This document shows, piece after piece, positions 17,338 to 26,091 of a stretch of DNA of 64,000 nucleotides. The stretch's first letter is position 1, and every line of letters begins with the position of its first letter. Below the pieces are notes generated by a model. The model worked only from the letters and a program-made list of their open reading frames with translations. It ran no database searches and was not told the DNA's origin. The stretch comes from G963666945 sp963666945 (GTDB lineage: Bacteria > Bacteroidota > Bacteroidia > Bacteroidales > Marinifilaceae), in NCBI GenBank assembly GCA_963666945.2, contig CAXXRT010000054.1:1-64000 (forward strand). The letters are read 5' to 3'. A program made the position numbers and the translations under genes.

Positions 17338-18162
17338 ATGGCTGTAAGAAAATTAAACCCTGTAACTCCTGGTCAGAGACATAAGGTTGTTAATACCTTT
17401 GATCAGGTAACTACAGACAAACCTGAAAAATCATTGTTAAGACCTAAGAGTAAGTCTGGTGGACGTAATAACACCGGAAAAATGACAATGAGATATATAG
17501 GTGGAGGTCACAAAAAGCGATACAGAGTTATCGACTTTAAGAGGGAAAAAGACAATATACCTGCAAGAGTTACTACTATTGAGTACGATCCAAACCGTAC
17601 TGCACGTATTGCTCTATTGGTATATGCTGATGGTGAAAAACGTTATATCCTTGCTCCTAACGGATTACAAGTTGGACAAACTCTTATGAGTGGAGAGACT
17701 GTAGCTCCTGAGCTTGGAAACTCGTTGCCATTAGAAAAAATTCCTTTAGGAACTATTGTACACAATATTGAGTTAAGACCTGGACAAGGTGGAGTAATGG
17801 CACGTAGTGCCGGAGCTTATGCTCAGTTAGTGTCTAGAGACGGGAAGTACGCGTTTATTAAGTTACCTTCTGGTGAAGTGCGTATGATACTTAAAACATG
17901 TAAGGCTACTGTAGGTACAGTTTCTAACTCTGATCACGGACTTGAACGTTCTGGTAAAGCAGGTCGTACACGTTGGATGGGTAGAAGACCTAGAGTAAGA
18001 GGTGTAGTTATGAACCCAGTTGATCACCCAATGGGTGGAGGTGAAGGAAAGAATTCCGGAGGACATCCACGTTCAAGAACTGGTGTATTGGCAAAAGGTT
18101 ATAAGACAAGAGCACCTAAGAAAGCCTCAAGTAAGTATATTGTTGAAAGAAGGAAAAAATAA
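17338..18162 (+). CDS. rplB: 50S ribosomal protein L2
   Basis: L2 helps join the subunits and supports peptidyl transferase activity. The 274-residue product shows SGGRNNTGKMTMRYIGGGHK near residue 39 and the diagnostic C-terminal VMNPVDHPMGGGEGKNSGGH holding the conserved histidine. The C-terminus is basic. Length is standard. Confidence 0.98.
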   Translation: MAVRKLNPVTPGQRHKVVNTFDQVTTDKPEKSLLRPKSKSGGRNNTGKMTMRYIGGGHKKRYRVIDFKREKDNIPARVTTIEYDPNRTARIALLVYADGEKRYILAPNGLQVGQTLMSGETVAPELGNSLPLEKIPLGTIVHNIELRPGQGGVMARSAGAYAQLVSRDGKYAFIKLPSGEVRMILKTCKATVGTVSNSDHGLERSGKAGRTRWMGRRPRVRGVVMNPVDHPMGGGEGKNSGGHPRSRTGVLAKGYKTRAPKKASSKYIVERRKK

Positions 18163-18177
18163 CTTAATAGATAGAGT

Positions 18178-18450
18178 ATGAGTCGTTCGTTAAAAAAAGG
18201 CCCTTTTATTGACTTCAAGCTTGAGAAAAAAGTTATAGCTATGAGCGAGTCGGGCAAAAAGTCTGTGATTAAAACATGGGCTCGCCGTTCTATTATTTCT
18301 CCTGACTTTGTAGGTCATACTTTTGCTGTGCATAACGGTAATAAGTTTATACCTGTTTATGTTACTGAAAACATGGTAGGGCATAAGCTTGGTGAATTTG
18401 CGCCAACACGCACATTTAGAGGTCATGCAGATAAGAAAAAGAAGAAGTAA
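18178..18450 (+). CDS. rpsS: 30S ribosomal protein S19
   Basis: S19 binds in the head of the small subunit with S13. The 90-residue protein has the signature MSRSLKKGPFIDFKLEKKV and GHKLGEFAPTRTFRGH, ending in a lysine run. It lies in the usual place between rplB and rplV. Confidence 0.98.
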   Translation: MSRSLKKGPFIDFKLEKKVIAMSESGKKSVIKTWARRSIISPDFVGHTFAVHNGNKFIPVYVTENMVGHKLGEFAPTRTFRGHADKKKKK

Positions 18451-18488
18451 TGCATGACAAGTATAAACTATAATGAAGAAGTAGTAAA

Positions 18489-18908
18489 ATGGGTGCAAGA
18501 AAAAGATTAAGAGCTAATCAGATAAAAGAGGACAAGAAAAAGAAATCATTCGCAATATTGCGTAATTGTCCTACATCCCCTCGAAAAATGAGGCTTATTG
18601 CCGATATGGTAAGGGGAATGGATGTGAACAAAGCTTTGGACGCATTAAGATTTTGTCCAAAAGAGGCTTCTAACCGTATGGAAAAATTGTTGCTCTCTGC
18701 TATTGCTAACTGGCAATTGAAGAATGAAGGAGAGAGACTTGAAGATAGTGGTCTTTATATAAAAGAAGTATATGTTGATTCGGCAAGAATGCTGAAGAGA
18801 CTTAGGCCAGCTCCTCAAGGTAGGGCACATAGAATCCGTAAGAGATCAAATCATGTTACATTAACCTTAGGTAGTAAAACTGCTGGGGATAATATTACTA
18901 AAGAATAA
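18489..18908 (+). CDS. rplV: 50S ribosomal protein L22
   Basis: L22 lines the exit tunnel and is a contact site for macrolides. The 139-residue product has RNCPTSPRKMRLIADMVRGM, the central KEASNRMEKLLLSAIANWQL and the RAHRIRKRSNHVTLTL beta hairpin. The extra basic N-terminus (GARKRLRANQIKEDKKKK) and a short C-terminal tail are seen in Bacteroidetes members. rpsC follows 5 bases later. Confidence 0.97.
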   Translation: MGARKRLRANQIKEDKKKKSFAILRNCPTSPRKMRLIADMVRGMDVNKALDALRFCPKEASNRMEKLLLSAIANWQLKNEGERLEDSGLYIKEVYVDSARMLKRLRPAPQGRAHRIRKRSNHVTLTLGSKTAGDNITKE

Positions 18909-18913
18909 TTTGT

Positions 18914-19612
18914 ATGGGACAGAAAGTTAATCCTATAGGAAACAGGTTAGGAATCACCAGAGGGTGGGATTCTAACTGGTTCGGCGGAAAAAACTACGGT
19001 GATAAGCTTGTTGAGGACTATCAAATAAGAAAATATCTTAATGCACGTTTAGCTAAAGCTAGCATATCAAAGATTATCATCGATAGAACCCTTAAGTTGA
19101 TTACAATAACTATAAGTACTGCTCGTCCAGGTATTATTATCGGTAAAGGTGGTCAAGAGGTTGATAAACTTAAGGAAGAGTTAAAAAAGATTACTGATAA
19201 GGAAGTTCAAATTAATATATTTGAGATTAAACGTCCTGAATTAGACGCTGTTATTGTTGCTAATAATATTGCTCGTCAGATTGAAGGGCGTGTTGCTTAT
19301 CGTAGAGCTGTTAAAATGGCCATTGCTTCTACTATTAGGATGGGAGCAGAAGGTATCAAAGTATTGGTATCTGGTCGTCTTAATGGAGCTGAGATGGCAA
19401 GATCTGAAATGTATAAAGAAGGAAGAACTCCCCTTCATACATTAAGAGCCGATATCGATTACTGTCATGCAGAAGCACTAACTACCTATGGTATGATAGG
19501 TGTGAAAGTATGGATTTGCAAAGGTGAAGTTTTTGGAAAGCGTGATTTATCAGCAAGCTTCGCTGCAAAAGAGAGTAAATCGAAAAAAGGAACTAAGAGA
19601 AGAAGAAAATAG
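18914..19612 (+). CDS. rpsC: 30S ribosomal protein S3
   Basis: S3 forms part of the mRNA entry channel. The 232-residue protein shows GQKVNPIGNRLGITRGWDSN at its N-terminus, the KH-domain loop GIIIGKGGQEVDKLKEEL, and the C-terminal domain with GRLNGAEMARSEMYKEGRTP. It ends in a lysine/arginine-rich tail. Confidence 0.98.
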   Translation: MGQKVNPIGNRLGITRGWDSNWFGGKNYGDKLVEDYQIRKYLNARLAKASISKIIIDRTLKLITITISTARPGIIIGKGGQEVDKLKEELKKITDKEVQINIFEIKRPELDAVIVANNIARQIEGRVAYRRAVKMAIASTIRMGAEGIKVLVSGRLNGAEMARSEMYKEGRTPLHTLRADIDYCHAEALTTYGMIGVKVWICKGEVFGKRDLSASFAAKESKSKKGTKRRRK

Positions 19613-19637
19613 TCTTTTGATTTTAAAGTAAAGTACT

Positions 19638-20069
19638 ATGTTACAACCTAAGAGGACAAAATTTAGAAGACAACAGAAGGGAAGAATGAAGGGGGATGCC
19701 CAAAGAGGTAATCAACTTGCATTTGGATCTTTTGGGATCAAGGCACTGGAATCAAAGTGGATTACCGGTCGTCAGATAGAAGCTGCTCGTGTTGCTGTTA
19801 CCAGATATATGCAAAGACAAGGTCAGATATGGATTCGTGTCTTTCCTGATAAGCCAATAACTAAGAAGCCTGCAGAAGTTAGGATGGGTAAAGGTAAAGG
19901 TTCGCCAGAAGGATTTGTTGCTCCTGTTACCCCGGGTCGAATTCTTTTTGAAGCGGAAGGTGTACCTTACGAAATAGCTAAGGAAGCTTTGCGTTTGGCT
20001 GCCCAAAAACTTCCAGTTACAACTAAGTTTGTGGTAAGACGTGATTATGTTGAAAATTCAAATGATTAA
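19638..20069 (+). CDS. rplP: 50S ribosomal protein L16
   Basis: L16 organises the A-site region of the large subunit. The 143-residue product opens MLQPKRTKFRRQQKGRMKG and has RMGKGKGSPEGFVAPVTPG, the arginine target region for hydroxylation in some bacteria being next to it. rpmC starts 2 bases after its stop. Confidence 0.98.
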   Translation: MLQPKRTKFRRQQKGRMKGDAQRGNQLAFGSFGIKALESKWITGRQIEAARVAVTRYMQRQGQIWIRVFPDKPITKKPAEVRMGKGKGSPEGFVAPVTPGRILFEAEGVPYEIAKEALRLAAQKLPVTTKFVVRRDYVENSND

Positions 20070-20071
20070 TT

Positions 20072-20269
20072 ATGAAGAATTCAGAAATTAAAGAACTAAC
20101 CACTAACGAGTTAATGGAAAGAGTTGAAGCCGAAAGAGCAGCCTTAACTCGTATGAAGATTAATCATGCGGTTTCTCCATTGGAAAACCCTATGCAGATC
20201 AGAGCAATAAGAAGAAATGTTTCTAGATTGTTGACTGAATTGCGCAAGAGAGAATTAACTGAAAAGTAG
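20072..20269 (+). CDS. rpmC: 50S ribosomal protein L29
   Basis: L29 sits by the tunnel exit next to L23. The 65-residue helical protein starts MKNSEIKELTTNELMERVE and carries NPMQIRAIRRNVSRLLTELR, which is diagnostic. It lies between rplP and rpsQ with gaps below 10 bases. Confidence 0.96.
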   Translation: MKNSEIKELTTNELMERVEAERAALTRMKINHAVSPLENPMQIRAIRRNVSRLLTELRKRELTEK

Positions 20270-20278
20270 TAAAGAGCA

Positions 20279-20539
20279 ATGGAAAACAAGAGAAATTTAA
20301 GAAAAGAGCGAATCGGGGTAGTGGTTAGCAATAAAATGGAAAAAACTATTACTGTTGCTGTTCACACTAAAGAAAAACACCGTATCTACGGTAAATTCGT
20401 GAACAAAACCAAAAAATTCGCTGCCCATGATGAAAACAATGCTTGTAACATCGGGGACACAGTAAAAATAATGGAAACCCGTCCATTGAGCAAAAATAAA
20501 TGCTGGAGATTAGTTGAAATCATTGAAAGAGCGAAGTAA
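20279..20539 (+). CDS. rpsQ: 30S ribosomal protein S17
   Basis: S17 is a primary 16S rRNA-binding protein with an OB fold. In 86 residues it shows ERIGVVVSNKMEKTITVAV, HRIYGKFVNKTKKFAAHDE and the ETRPLSKNKCWRLVEI C-terminal motif. rplN starts 2 bases later. Confidence 0.97.
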   Translation: MENKRNLRKERIGVVVSNKMEKTITVAVHTKEKHRIYGKFVNKTKKFAAHDENNACNIGDTVKIMETRPLSKNKCWRLVEIIERAK

Positions 20540-20541
20540 CC

Positions 20542-20907
20542 ATGATACAACAAGAAAGTAGACTGGCAGTTGCAGATAACAGTGGCGCAAAAGAAGTTTT
20601 ATGTATTCGAGTACTTGGTGGTACTAAGAAAAGATATGCTTCCATAGGTGACAAAATAGTTGTTACCGTAAAAAACGCCCTGCCTGGCAGTGATATGAAA
20701 AAAGGTACTGTTAGTAAAGCAGTAGTTGTTCGTACCAAAAAGGAGATCAGACGTGCGGACGGATCTTATATCCGTTTTGACGAGAATGCATGTGTATTGT
20801 TAAATACTGCTGGAGAAATCCGTGGAACACGTATTTTTGGCCCAGTTGCCAGAGAATTGCGTGAAAACTTTACAAAAATTGTATCTCTGGCTCCAGAGGT
20901 ATTGTAA
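20542..20907 (+). CDS. rplN: 50S ribosomal protein L14
   Basis: L14 contributes to intersubunit bridges and is a dock for the silencing factor RsfS. The 121-residue protein has MIQQESRLAVADNSGAKEV and RADGSYIRFDENACVLLNT, then GTRIFGPVARELRE. First gene of the spc block; no separate promoter was seen. Confidence 0.98.
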   Translation: MIQQESRLAVADNSGAKEVLCIRVLGGTKKRYASIGDKIVVTVKNALPGSDMKKGTVSKAVVVRTKKEIRRADGSYIRFDENACVLLNTAGEIRGTRIFGPVARELRENFTKIVSLAPEVL

Positions 20908-20926
20908 TCTTTAAAATTACCGAGTA

Positions 20927-21247
20927 ATGAGAAAGTTTCATATAAAGAAAGGCGATACCGTAGTGGTTAATGCTGGTGAGGATAAAGGTAAGCAAGGTAA
21001 AGTGCTAGAGGTAATTAGAGAAAAGGAGAGAGCTATTGTTGAAGGAATCAACATGATGAGCAAACATACTAAGCCTAATGCTGCAAACCCTCAGGGTGGA
21101 ATCGTTAAGACAGAGGCTCCTATTCATGTTTCAAACCTTAATGTAGTTGATCCTACTTCAGGGAAAGGAACCAGGATAGGTCGCAAACTTAATGATGAGA
21201 ATAAATTAGTTAGATATTCAAAAAAATCAGGGGAGGAGATTAAGTAA
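20927..21247 (+). CDS. rplX: 50S ribosomal protein L24
   Basis: L24 is an assembly initiator of the large subunit. In 106 residues the KOW motif is plain (KKGDTVVVNAGEDKGKQGKV) and EGINMMSKHTKPNAANPQGG follows. The stop overlaps the start of rplE by one base (TAATG), so the pair is coupled. Confidence 0.97.
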   Translation: MRKFHIKKGDTVVVNAGEDKGKQGKVLEVIREKERAIVEGINMMSKHTKPNAANPQGGIVKTEAPIHVSNLNVVDPTSGKGTRIGRKLNDENKLVRYSKKSGEEIK

Positions 21248-21801
21248 TGACTTATATACCTACGCTTAAGACCAAATATACAGAGGAAGTATTACCAGCT
21301 TTGATGAAAGAGTTCGGTTACAAATCATGTATGCAGGCTCCCAGGTTGGAAAAGATTATTATTAACCAGGGATTAGGACAAGCTATTGCAGATAAGAAGC
21401 TTGTTGAATTCTCTATTAACGAGCTTACTGCTATAACAGGGCAGAGAGCAGTTCCATGTAAATCAACAAAAGACGTATCTAACTTCAAGTTACGTAAAGA
21501 TATGGTTATTGGTACCAAAGTTACTTTACGTAAAAAAAGAATGTACGAATTTCTTGAAAGATTTATAAATTCTTCTTTACCTCGAATTAGAGATTTTAAA
21601 GGTATTAACTCTAAACTTGATGGAAAAGGAAATTATACTTTAGGTATAGAGGAGCAGATCATATTTCCAGAGATTGTGCTTGACAATGTGCACAAGATTA
21701 TGGGTATGAATATTACATTTGTTACTTCGGCCGATACCGACGAAGAAGCATTTGCTCTACTTAAAGCATTTGGTTTACCGTTTAAAAACTTAAAAAAGTA
21801 A
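21247..21801 (+). CDS. rplE: 50S ribosomal protein L5
   Basis: L5 binds 5S rRNA and contacts P-site tRNA. The 184-residue protein shows LEKIIINQGLGQAIADKKL, TGQRAVPCKSTKDVSNFKLR and the C-terminal MNITFVTSADTDEEAFALLK. It starts inside the rplX stop codon. Confidence 0.98.
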   Translation: MTYIPTLKTKYTEEVLPALMKEFGYKSCMQAPRLEKIIINQGLGQAIADKKLVEFSINELTAITGQRAVPCKSTKDVSNFKLRKDMVIGTKVTLRKKRMYEFLERFINSSLPRIRDFKGINSKLDGKGNYTLGIEEQIIFPEIVLDNVHKIMGMNITFVTSADTDEEAFALLKAFGLPFKNLKK

Positions 21802-21804
21802 GAG

Positions 21805-22074
21805 ATGGCAAAAGAATCAATGAAAGCCCGTGAAGTAAAGCGTGCAAAATTGGTAGAAAAGTACGCAGCTAAACGTGCTCAGCTTAAGGCTGAGGGCGAT
21901 TATGAAGGCTTACAAAAGTTGCCTCGTAACGCTTCTCCTATTAGAATGCACAATCGTTGTAAACTGACAGGAAGACCAAGAGGTTACATGAGACAATTTG
22001 GTATAAGCAGGATATGTTTTAGAGAAATGGCTTCAGCAGGTTTGATACCTGGTGTTAAAAAAGCTAGTTGGTAA
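21805..22074 (+). CDS. rpsN: 30S ribosomal protein S14 (zinc-independent form)
   Basis: S14 helps build the head of the small subunit. This is the long 89-residue form without the CxxC zinc-binding pairs, with NRCKLTGRPRGYMRQFGISR and ending LIPGVKKASW. It starts 3 bases after rplE. The cysteine-poor type suggests ribosomes that do not depend on zinc at this site. Confidence 0.97.
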   Translation: MAKESMKAREVKRAKLVEKYAAKRAQLKAEGDYEGLQKLPRNASPIRMHNRCKLTGRPRGYMRQFGISRICFREMASAGLIPGVKKASW

Positions 22075-22094
22075 AATTTTTAAAAAGCTAGAAA

Positions 22095-22490
22095 ATGACA
22101 GATCCAATAGCAGATTACCTTACTCGTCTTAGAAATGCCGTTAGTGCTAGGCATAAGGTAGTTGAAATTCCGGGCTCGAATATTAAGAGAGAGATGACAA
22201 AGATCCTTAAAGAGAAAGGGTACATCTTGAATTATAAATTTATTGATGACGGATTACAGGGAGTGATCAAAATTGCTCTTAAGTATGATGCAGAGACTAG
22301 GACTCCTGCGATCAAAGGACTTAAGAGAGTTTCTAAGCCTGGTATGAGACAATACACAGGAGTTGAAGATATACCACGTGTTCTGAATGGACTAGGAGTT
22401 GCTATTTTGTCTACATCTCAAGGTGTGTTGACAGATAAAGAGGCTCGTCAGAAAAATATAGGTGGTGAAGTTTTATGTTACGTATATTAA
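22095..22490 (+). CDS. rpsH: 30S ribosomal protein S8
   Basis: S8 binds the central domain of 16S rRNA. In 131 residues it starts MTDPIADYLTRLRNAVSARH and ends with the diagnostic STSQGVLTDKEARQKNIGGE followed by VLCYVY. In E. coli S8 represses the spc operon through its message; no S8 site was identified here. Confidence 0.98.
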   Translation: MTDPIADYLTRLRNAVSARHKVVEIPGSNIKREMTKILKEKGYILNYKFIDDGLQGVIKIALKYDAETRTPAIKGLKRVSKPGMRQYTGVEDIPRVLNGLGVAILSTSQGVLTDKEARQKNIGGEVLCYVY

Positions 22491-22507
22491 TGTAGGAGGA
22501 AAAGGAA

Positions 22508-23062
22508 ATGTCAAGAATTGGAAAATTACCGATAGATCTACCTGCAGGAATTAACGTATCTGTATCTTCAGAAAATGTTGTAACAGTTAAGGGCCCAAAA
22601 GGAGAATTAACGCAAGCTGTTAATCCTGATATTTCAGTTAAGGTAGAGGATAATAAGATTATCGTTGAGCGTCCGTCTGATGAAAAGAACCACAAAGCCA
22701 TGCACGGTCTTTACCGTTCGTTAATTAACAACATGGTTGTTGGTGTTTCTGAAGGATTTACAATTAAGCAGGAGCTTGTAGGTGTAGGTTATAGAGCAAC
22801 TAACAAAGGACAACTTTTAGAGCTGGCTGTTGGTTATTCTCACCCTATTATATTCGAGATTCCTAGTGAGGTTAAAGTTGAAGCAGTAACTGAAAAGCGT
22901 GCTAATCCAATCATTACATTGGAGAGTTGCGATAAGCAATTAGTGGGTCAGATTGCAGCTAAGATTAGATCGTTCAGAAAACCTGAACCATATAAGGGTA
23001 AAGGTATTAAGTTTGTTGGAGAACAGCTTAGAAGAAAAGCTGGTAAATCAGCAGGGAAGTAA
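22508..23062 (+). CDS. rplF: 50S ribosomal protein L6
   Basis: L6 supports the factor-binding region of the large subunit. The 184-residue protein opens MSRIGKLPIDLPAGINVSVS and carries the C-terminal motif PEPYKGKGIKFVGEQLRRKA, both diagnostic. A purine-rich AGGAGGAAAAGGAA stretch lies just upstream, one of the few Shine-Dalgarno-like leaders in the operon. Confidence 0.98.
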   Translation: MSRIGKLPIDLPAGINVSVSSENVVTVKGPKGELTQAVNPDISVKVEDNKIIVERPSDEKNHKAMHGLYRSLINNMVVGVSEGFTIKQELVGVGYRATNKGQLLELAVGYSHPIIFEIPSEVKVEAVTEKRANPIITLESCDKQLVGQIAAKIRSFRKPEPYKGKGIKFVGEQLRRKAGKSAGK

Positions 23063-23081
23063 TTGATAAAATAAGTTAATT

Positions 23082-23438
23082 ATGGCTTTATCTAAAAAAG
23101 ACAGACGCATAAGGATTAAAAATAGAATCCGTAATGTAATTTCGGGTACAGCAGAGAGGCCTCGTATGACCGTTTTCAGGTCAAATAAGCAAATCTCTGT
23201 TCAAATCATTGATGATGTAGCCGGGAAGACTCTAGTAGCTGTTTCTTCTCTAAGCAAGGCTTTTGCCGAGAAAAAGGTTACTAAAACTGAACAAGCAGCA
23301 TTAGTTGGAACAGCGATTGCTGAGGGTGCAAAGGCTGCAGGTATCGAAACTGTAGTATTTGACAGAAATGGTTATTTGTATCATGGCAGAGTAAAATCAT
23401 TAGCTGATGCTGCTCGTAATGCTGGCCTTAAATTTTAA
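23082..23438 (+). CDS. rplR: 50S ribosomal protein L18
   Basis: L18 brings 5S rRNA into the large subunit with L5. In 118 residues it shows RIRNVISGTAERPRMTVFRS near the start and FDRNGYLYHGRVKSLADAAR at the end. Standard position between rplF and rpsE. Confidence 0.97.
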   Translation: MALSKKDRRIRIKNRIRNVISGTAERPRMTVFRSNKQISVQIIDDVAGKTLVAVSSLSKAFAEKKVTKTEQAALVGTAIAEGAKAAGIETVVFDRNGYLYHGRVKSLADAARNAGLKF

Positions 23439-23443
23439 TAGCT

Positions 23444-23959
23444 ATGGCAGAGATGAAGAAAGTAAAAAATACAAGTGATCTTGAATTAAAAGATAGATTG
23501 GTAGCGATAAACAGAGTTACGAAAGTTACTAAGGGTGGAAGAACATTTAGTTTTTCTGCAATAGTAGTAGTAGGTAACGAGAATGGTATTGTAGGATGGG
23601 GACTTGGTAAAGCAGGTGAAGTTACTACTGCTATTTCTAAAGCTGTTGAGACTGCTAAGAAGAATCTTGTAAAAGTACCAGTTATTAAAGGTACAATTCC
23701 TCATGAGCAAGAAGCTAAATTTGGTGGAGCTAGAGTTCTTATCAAACCTGCTTCTCATGGTACCGGAGTAAAGGCTGGTGGTGCTATGCGTGCAGTACTT
23801 GAGAGCGTAGGTGTTACTGATGTACTTGCTAAATCTAAAGGTTCATCTAATCCTCACAATCTTGTTAAAGCTACAATAGAAGCTTTAACTGAACTGAGAG
23901 ACGCTTACACTGTGGCCGCTCACAGAGGTGTATCTCTAGACAAAGTGTTTAACGGATAA
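23444..23959 (+). CDS. rpsE: 30S ribosomal protein S5
   Basis: S5 shapes translation accuracy and the mRNA entry site. The 171-residue protein has LVAINRVTKVTKGGRTFSFS and VVVGNENGIVGWGLGKAGEV, then GVKAGGAMRAVLESVGVTDV. Located 5 bases after rplR. Confidence 0.98.
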   Translation: MAEMKKVKNTSDLELKDRLVAINRVTKVTKGGRTFSFSAIVVVGNENGIVGWGLGKAGEVTTAISKAVETAKKNLVKVPVIKGTIPHEQEAKFGGARVLIKPASHGTGVKAGGAMRAVLESVGVTDVLAKSKGSSNPHNLVKATIEALTELRDAYTVAAHRGVSLDKVFNG

Positions 23960-23971
23960 TACTTAAATAAG

Positions 23972-24154
23972 ATGGCTAAGATAAAAGTTACTCAGTTGAG
24001 AAGTAAAATAGGAAGTAGCGCACGCCAAAAGAAAACTATTGAAGCACTAGGATTGAAAAAAATCAATTATAGTGTTGTGCACGAAGCTACTCCTCAGATA
24101 AAAGGTATGGTAGAGAAAGTAAAACATCTTGTTTCTATCGAGGAAGTAAAATAA
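23972..24154 (+). CDS. rpmD: 50S ribosomal protein L30
   Basis: L30 is a small 60-residue large-subunit protein. IKVTQLRSKIGSSARQKKTI and MVEKVKHLVSIEE match the family from end to end. It lies in the normal position between rpsE and rplO. Confidence 0.96.
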   Translation: MAKIKVTQLRSKIGSSARQKKTIEALGLKKINYSVVHEATPQIKGMVEKVKHLVSIEEVK

Positions 24155-24179
24155 TTGTTAAATTGTTATACCGCGAATT

Positions 24180-24626
24180 ATGGATTTAAGTAGCTTAAAA
24201 CCGGCAGAAGGTTCTATACACAAGGAGAAAAGAATTGGCCGTGGCCAAGGTTCTGGTAAAGGGGGAACTTCAACCAGAGGACACAAAGGAGCTAAATCTA
24301 GATCTGGTTACTCAAAAAAGATTGGTTTTGAGGGTGGTCAGATGCCGTTGCAGCGTAGAGTACCTAAATACGGTTTTAAAAATATTAATAGAAAAGAATA
24401 TAAGGCTATTAACGTTGGAATTCTTCAGGCATTAGCTGAAAGAGATAATCTTACAGTTATTGATAGGGAGGCTTTAATGAGTGCTGGTCTTATTTCTAAA
24501 AATGATTTAGTTAAGATCTTGGGCGACGGAAATTTGAGCGTTAAGCTTGAAGTTAAAGCACATGCTTTTTCAAAGTCTGCTCAAGCTGCAATTGAGTCTG
24601 CAGAAGGTACTGTAGTTAAATTGTAA
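24180..24626 (+). CDS. rplO: 50S ribosomal protein L15
   Basis: L15 is a late assembly protein of the large subunit. The 148-residue product has the glycine- and arginine-rich N-terminus (KRIGRGQGSGKGGTSTRGHK) followed by GFEGGQMPLQRRVPKYGFKN. A long hairpin (24643-24702) separates it from secY. Confidence 0.97.
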   Translation: MDLSSLKPAEGSIHKEKRIGRGQGSGKGGTSTRGHKGAKSRSGYSKKIGFEGGQMPLQRRVPKYGFKNINRKEYKAINVGILQALAERDNLTVIDREALMSAGLISKNDLVKILGDGNLSVKLEVKAHAFSKSAQAAIESAEGTVVKL

Positions 24627-24642
24627 GTTTGATGATATTTAA

Positions 24643-24702
24643 GATTCATTTTAGTTGTTTTCCAATAATTTTATTATTTTTGGAAACAACTAAAAATGAA
24701 TC
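24643..24702 (+). promoter_or_regulatory. Long imperfect hairpin between rplO and secY
   Basis: The segments 24643-24665 and 24680-24702 are near-perfect reverse complements (about 22 bp, with two single-base bulges) around a 14-base AT loop. No T-run follows on the plus strand, so it is not a standard terminator. It may tune secY expression, protect upstream mRNA from 3' decay or be an RNase III site. Confidence 0.7.
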
Positions 24703-24724
24703 AAAGTAAAAAAGCATAATATCT

Positions 24725-26068
24725 ATGAAATTAGTCGACACATTAAAAAACATCTGGAAAATTGAAGACCTAAAGGCTAGAATTTTGACTACCCTTGGTC
24801 TTATTTTGGTTTATAGATTAGGTACTGAAATAGTATTACCTGGTGTAGATCCTGCTCAATTGCAGGCCTTGCAGGAACAAACTTCCAAAGGAGTATTGGG
24901 CTTGCTTGATATGTTCTCAGGTGGTGCATTTTCACGTGCATCTATATTTGCGTTAGGTATCATGCCTTATATCTCTGCATCTATTGTTGTTCAATTATTG
25001 GGAATAGCTGTTCCTTATTTTCAGAAATTACAAAAGGAGGGTGAGAGTGGTAGACGTAAAATCAACCAGATTACAAGGTATTTGACAGTTATTATCCTTA
25101 TTTTACAAGGGTCGGCTTATTTAACAAACTTGCATGCTCAGTTACCTGATCAGGCATTTGTATTGAAAGGTACATTCTTTACTTTTTCTTCAATTGCTAT
25201 TCTTGCAGCGGGTTCAATGTTTATTATGTGGCTTGGAGAAAGAATTACTGACAAAGGAATTGGAAATGGTATTTCAATCATAATCATGATAGGTATCATT
25301 GCTCGTCTACCATTTGCATTTTTTGCAGAGCTTGGTTCCAGAGTAAATGAAAAAGGAGGCGGAGGTCTCGTTGCCTTGGTTGTTGAGTTAGTTATACTAT
25401 TCCTTATTTTTGCTGCAACAATATTGCTGATTCAGGGAACAAGAAAAGTTCCGGTACAGTACGCTAAGCGTATTGTTGGTAATAAGCAATATGGAGGAGT
25501 TCGTCAGTATATTCCATTAAAAATTAATGCTGCTGGTGTTATGCCAATCATTTTCGCTCAGGCGATAATGTTTCTTCCGATGGCTTTTGTGAATTATTCA
25601 GATTCAGATACAGCTACCGGTATTGCAGCTATATTTTCTAACCATACTGGTTTTTGGTATAATTTCACTTTCTTTATGATGATTGTATTGTTTACTTATT
25701 TTTATACAGCGATTACAATTAATCCAATGCAGATGGCAGAGGATATGAAAAGAAATGGTGGATTTGTTCCTGGAATTAAGCCTGGAAAGAAAACAATGGA
25801 GTTTCTTGATACAATAATGTCACGTATTACTTTGCCGGGATCTATTTTTCTTGGTTTAGTAGCGATATTACCTGCCTTTGCAATGATGGCTGGTGTTAAT
25901 ACTCAGTTTGCTTACTTTTATGGAGGAACATCACTGCTGATTTTAGTTGGTGTAGTCCTTGATACATTACAGCAAATTGAATCTCACTTGCTAATGCGTC
26001 ATTACGATGGTTTGATGAAATCAGGTAGAATATCTGGTAAATCTGCAGGTGGTCCTGCTGCATATTAA
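24725..26068 (+). CDS. secY: Preprotein translocase subunit SecY
   Basis: SecY forms the protein-conducting channel of the inner membrane, used by all the signal-peptide proteins in this window. The 447-residue protein has about ten membrane helices, with the plug region GLLDMFSGGAFSRASIFALG, the GIMPYISASIVVQL helix and the cytoplasmic loop RKVPVQYAKRIVGNKQYGG. It follows the ribosomal genes after a 98-base gap filled by the hairpin described separately. Confidence 0.98.
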   Translation: MKLVDTLKNIWKIEDLKARILTTLGLILVYRLGTEIVLPGVDPAQLQALQEQTSKGVLGLLDMFSGGAFSRASIFALGIMPYISASIVVQLLGIAVPYFQKLQKEGESGRRKINQITRYLTVIILILQGSAYLTNLHAQLPDQAFVLKGTFFTFSSIAILAAGSMFIMWLGERITDKGIGNGISIIIMIGIIARLPFAFFAELGSRVNEKGGGGLVALVVELVILFLIFAATILLIQGTRKVPVQYAKRIVGNKQYGGVRQYIPLKINAAGVMPIIFAQAIMFLPMAFVNYSDSDTATGIAAIFSNHTGFWYNFTFFMMIVLFTYFYTAITINPMQMAEDMKRNGGFVPGIKPGKKTMEFLDTIMSRITLPGSIFLGLVAILPAFAMMAGVNTQFAYFYGGTSLLILVGVVLDTLQQIESHLLMRHYDGLMKSGRISGKSAGGPAAY

Positions 26069-26091
26069 AATATTTTTATTTTCTTTGCAGC

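Noticed and set aside
24643..24702. Intrinsic terminator ending the operon before secY
   Set aside because: No T-run follows the stem on the plus strand and secY has no separate promoter that I can see.
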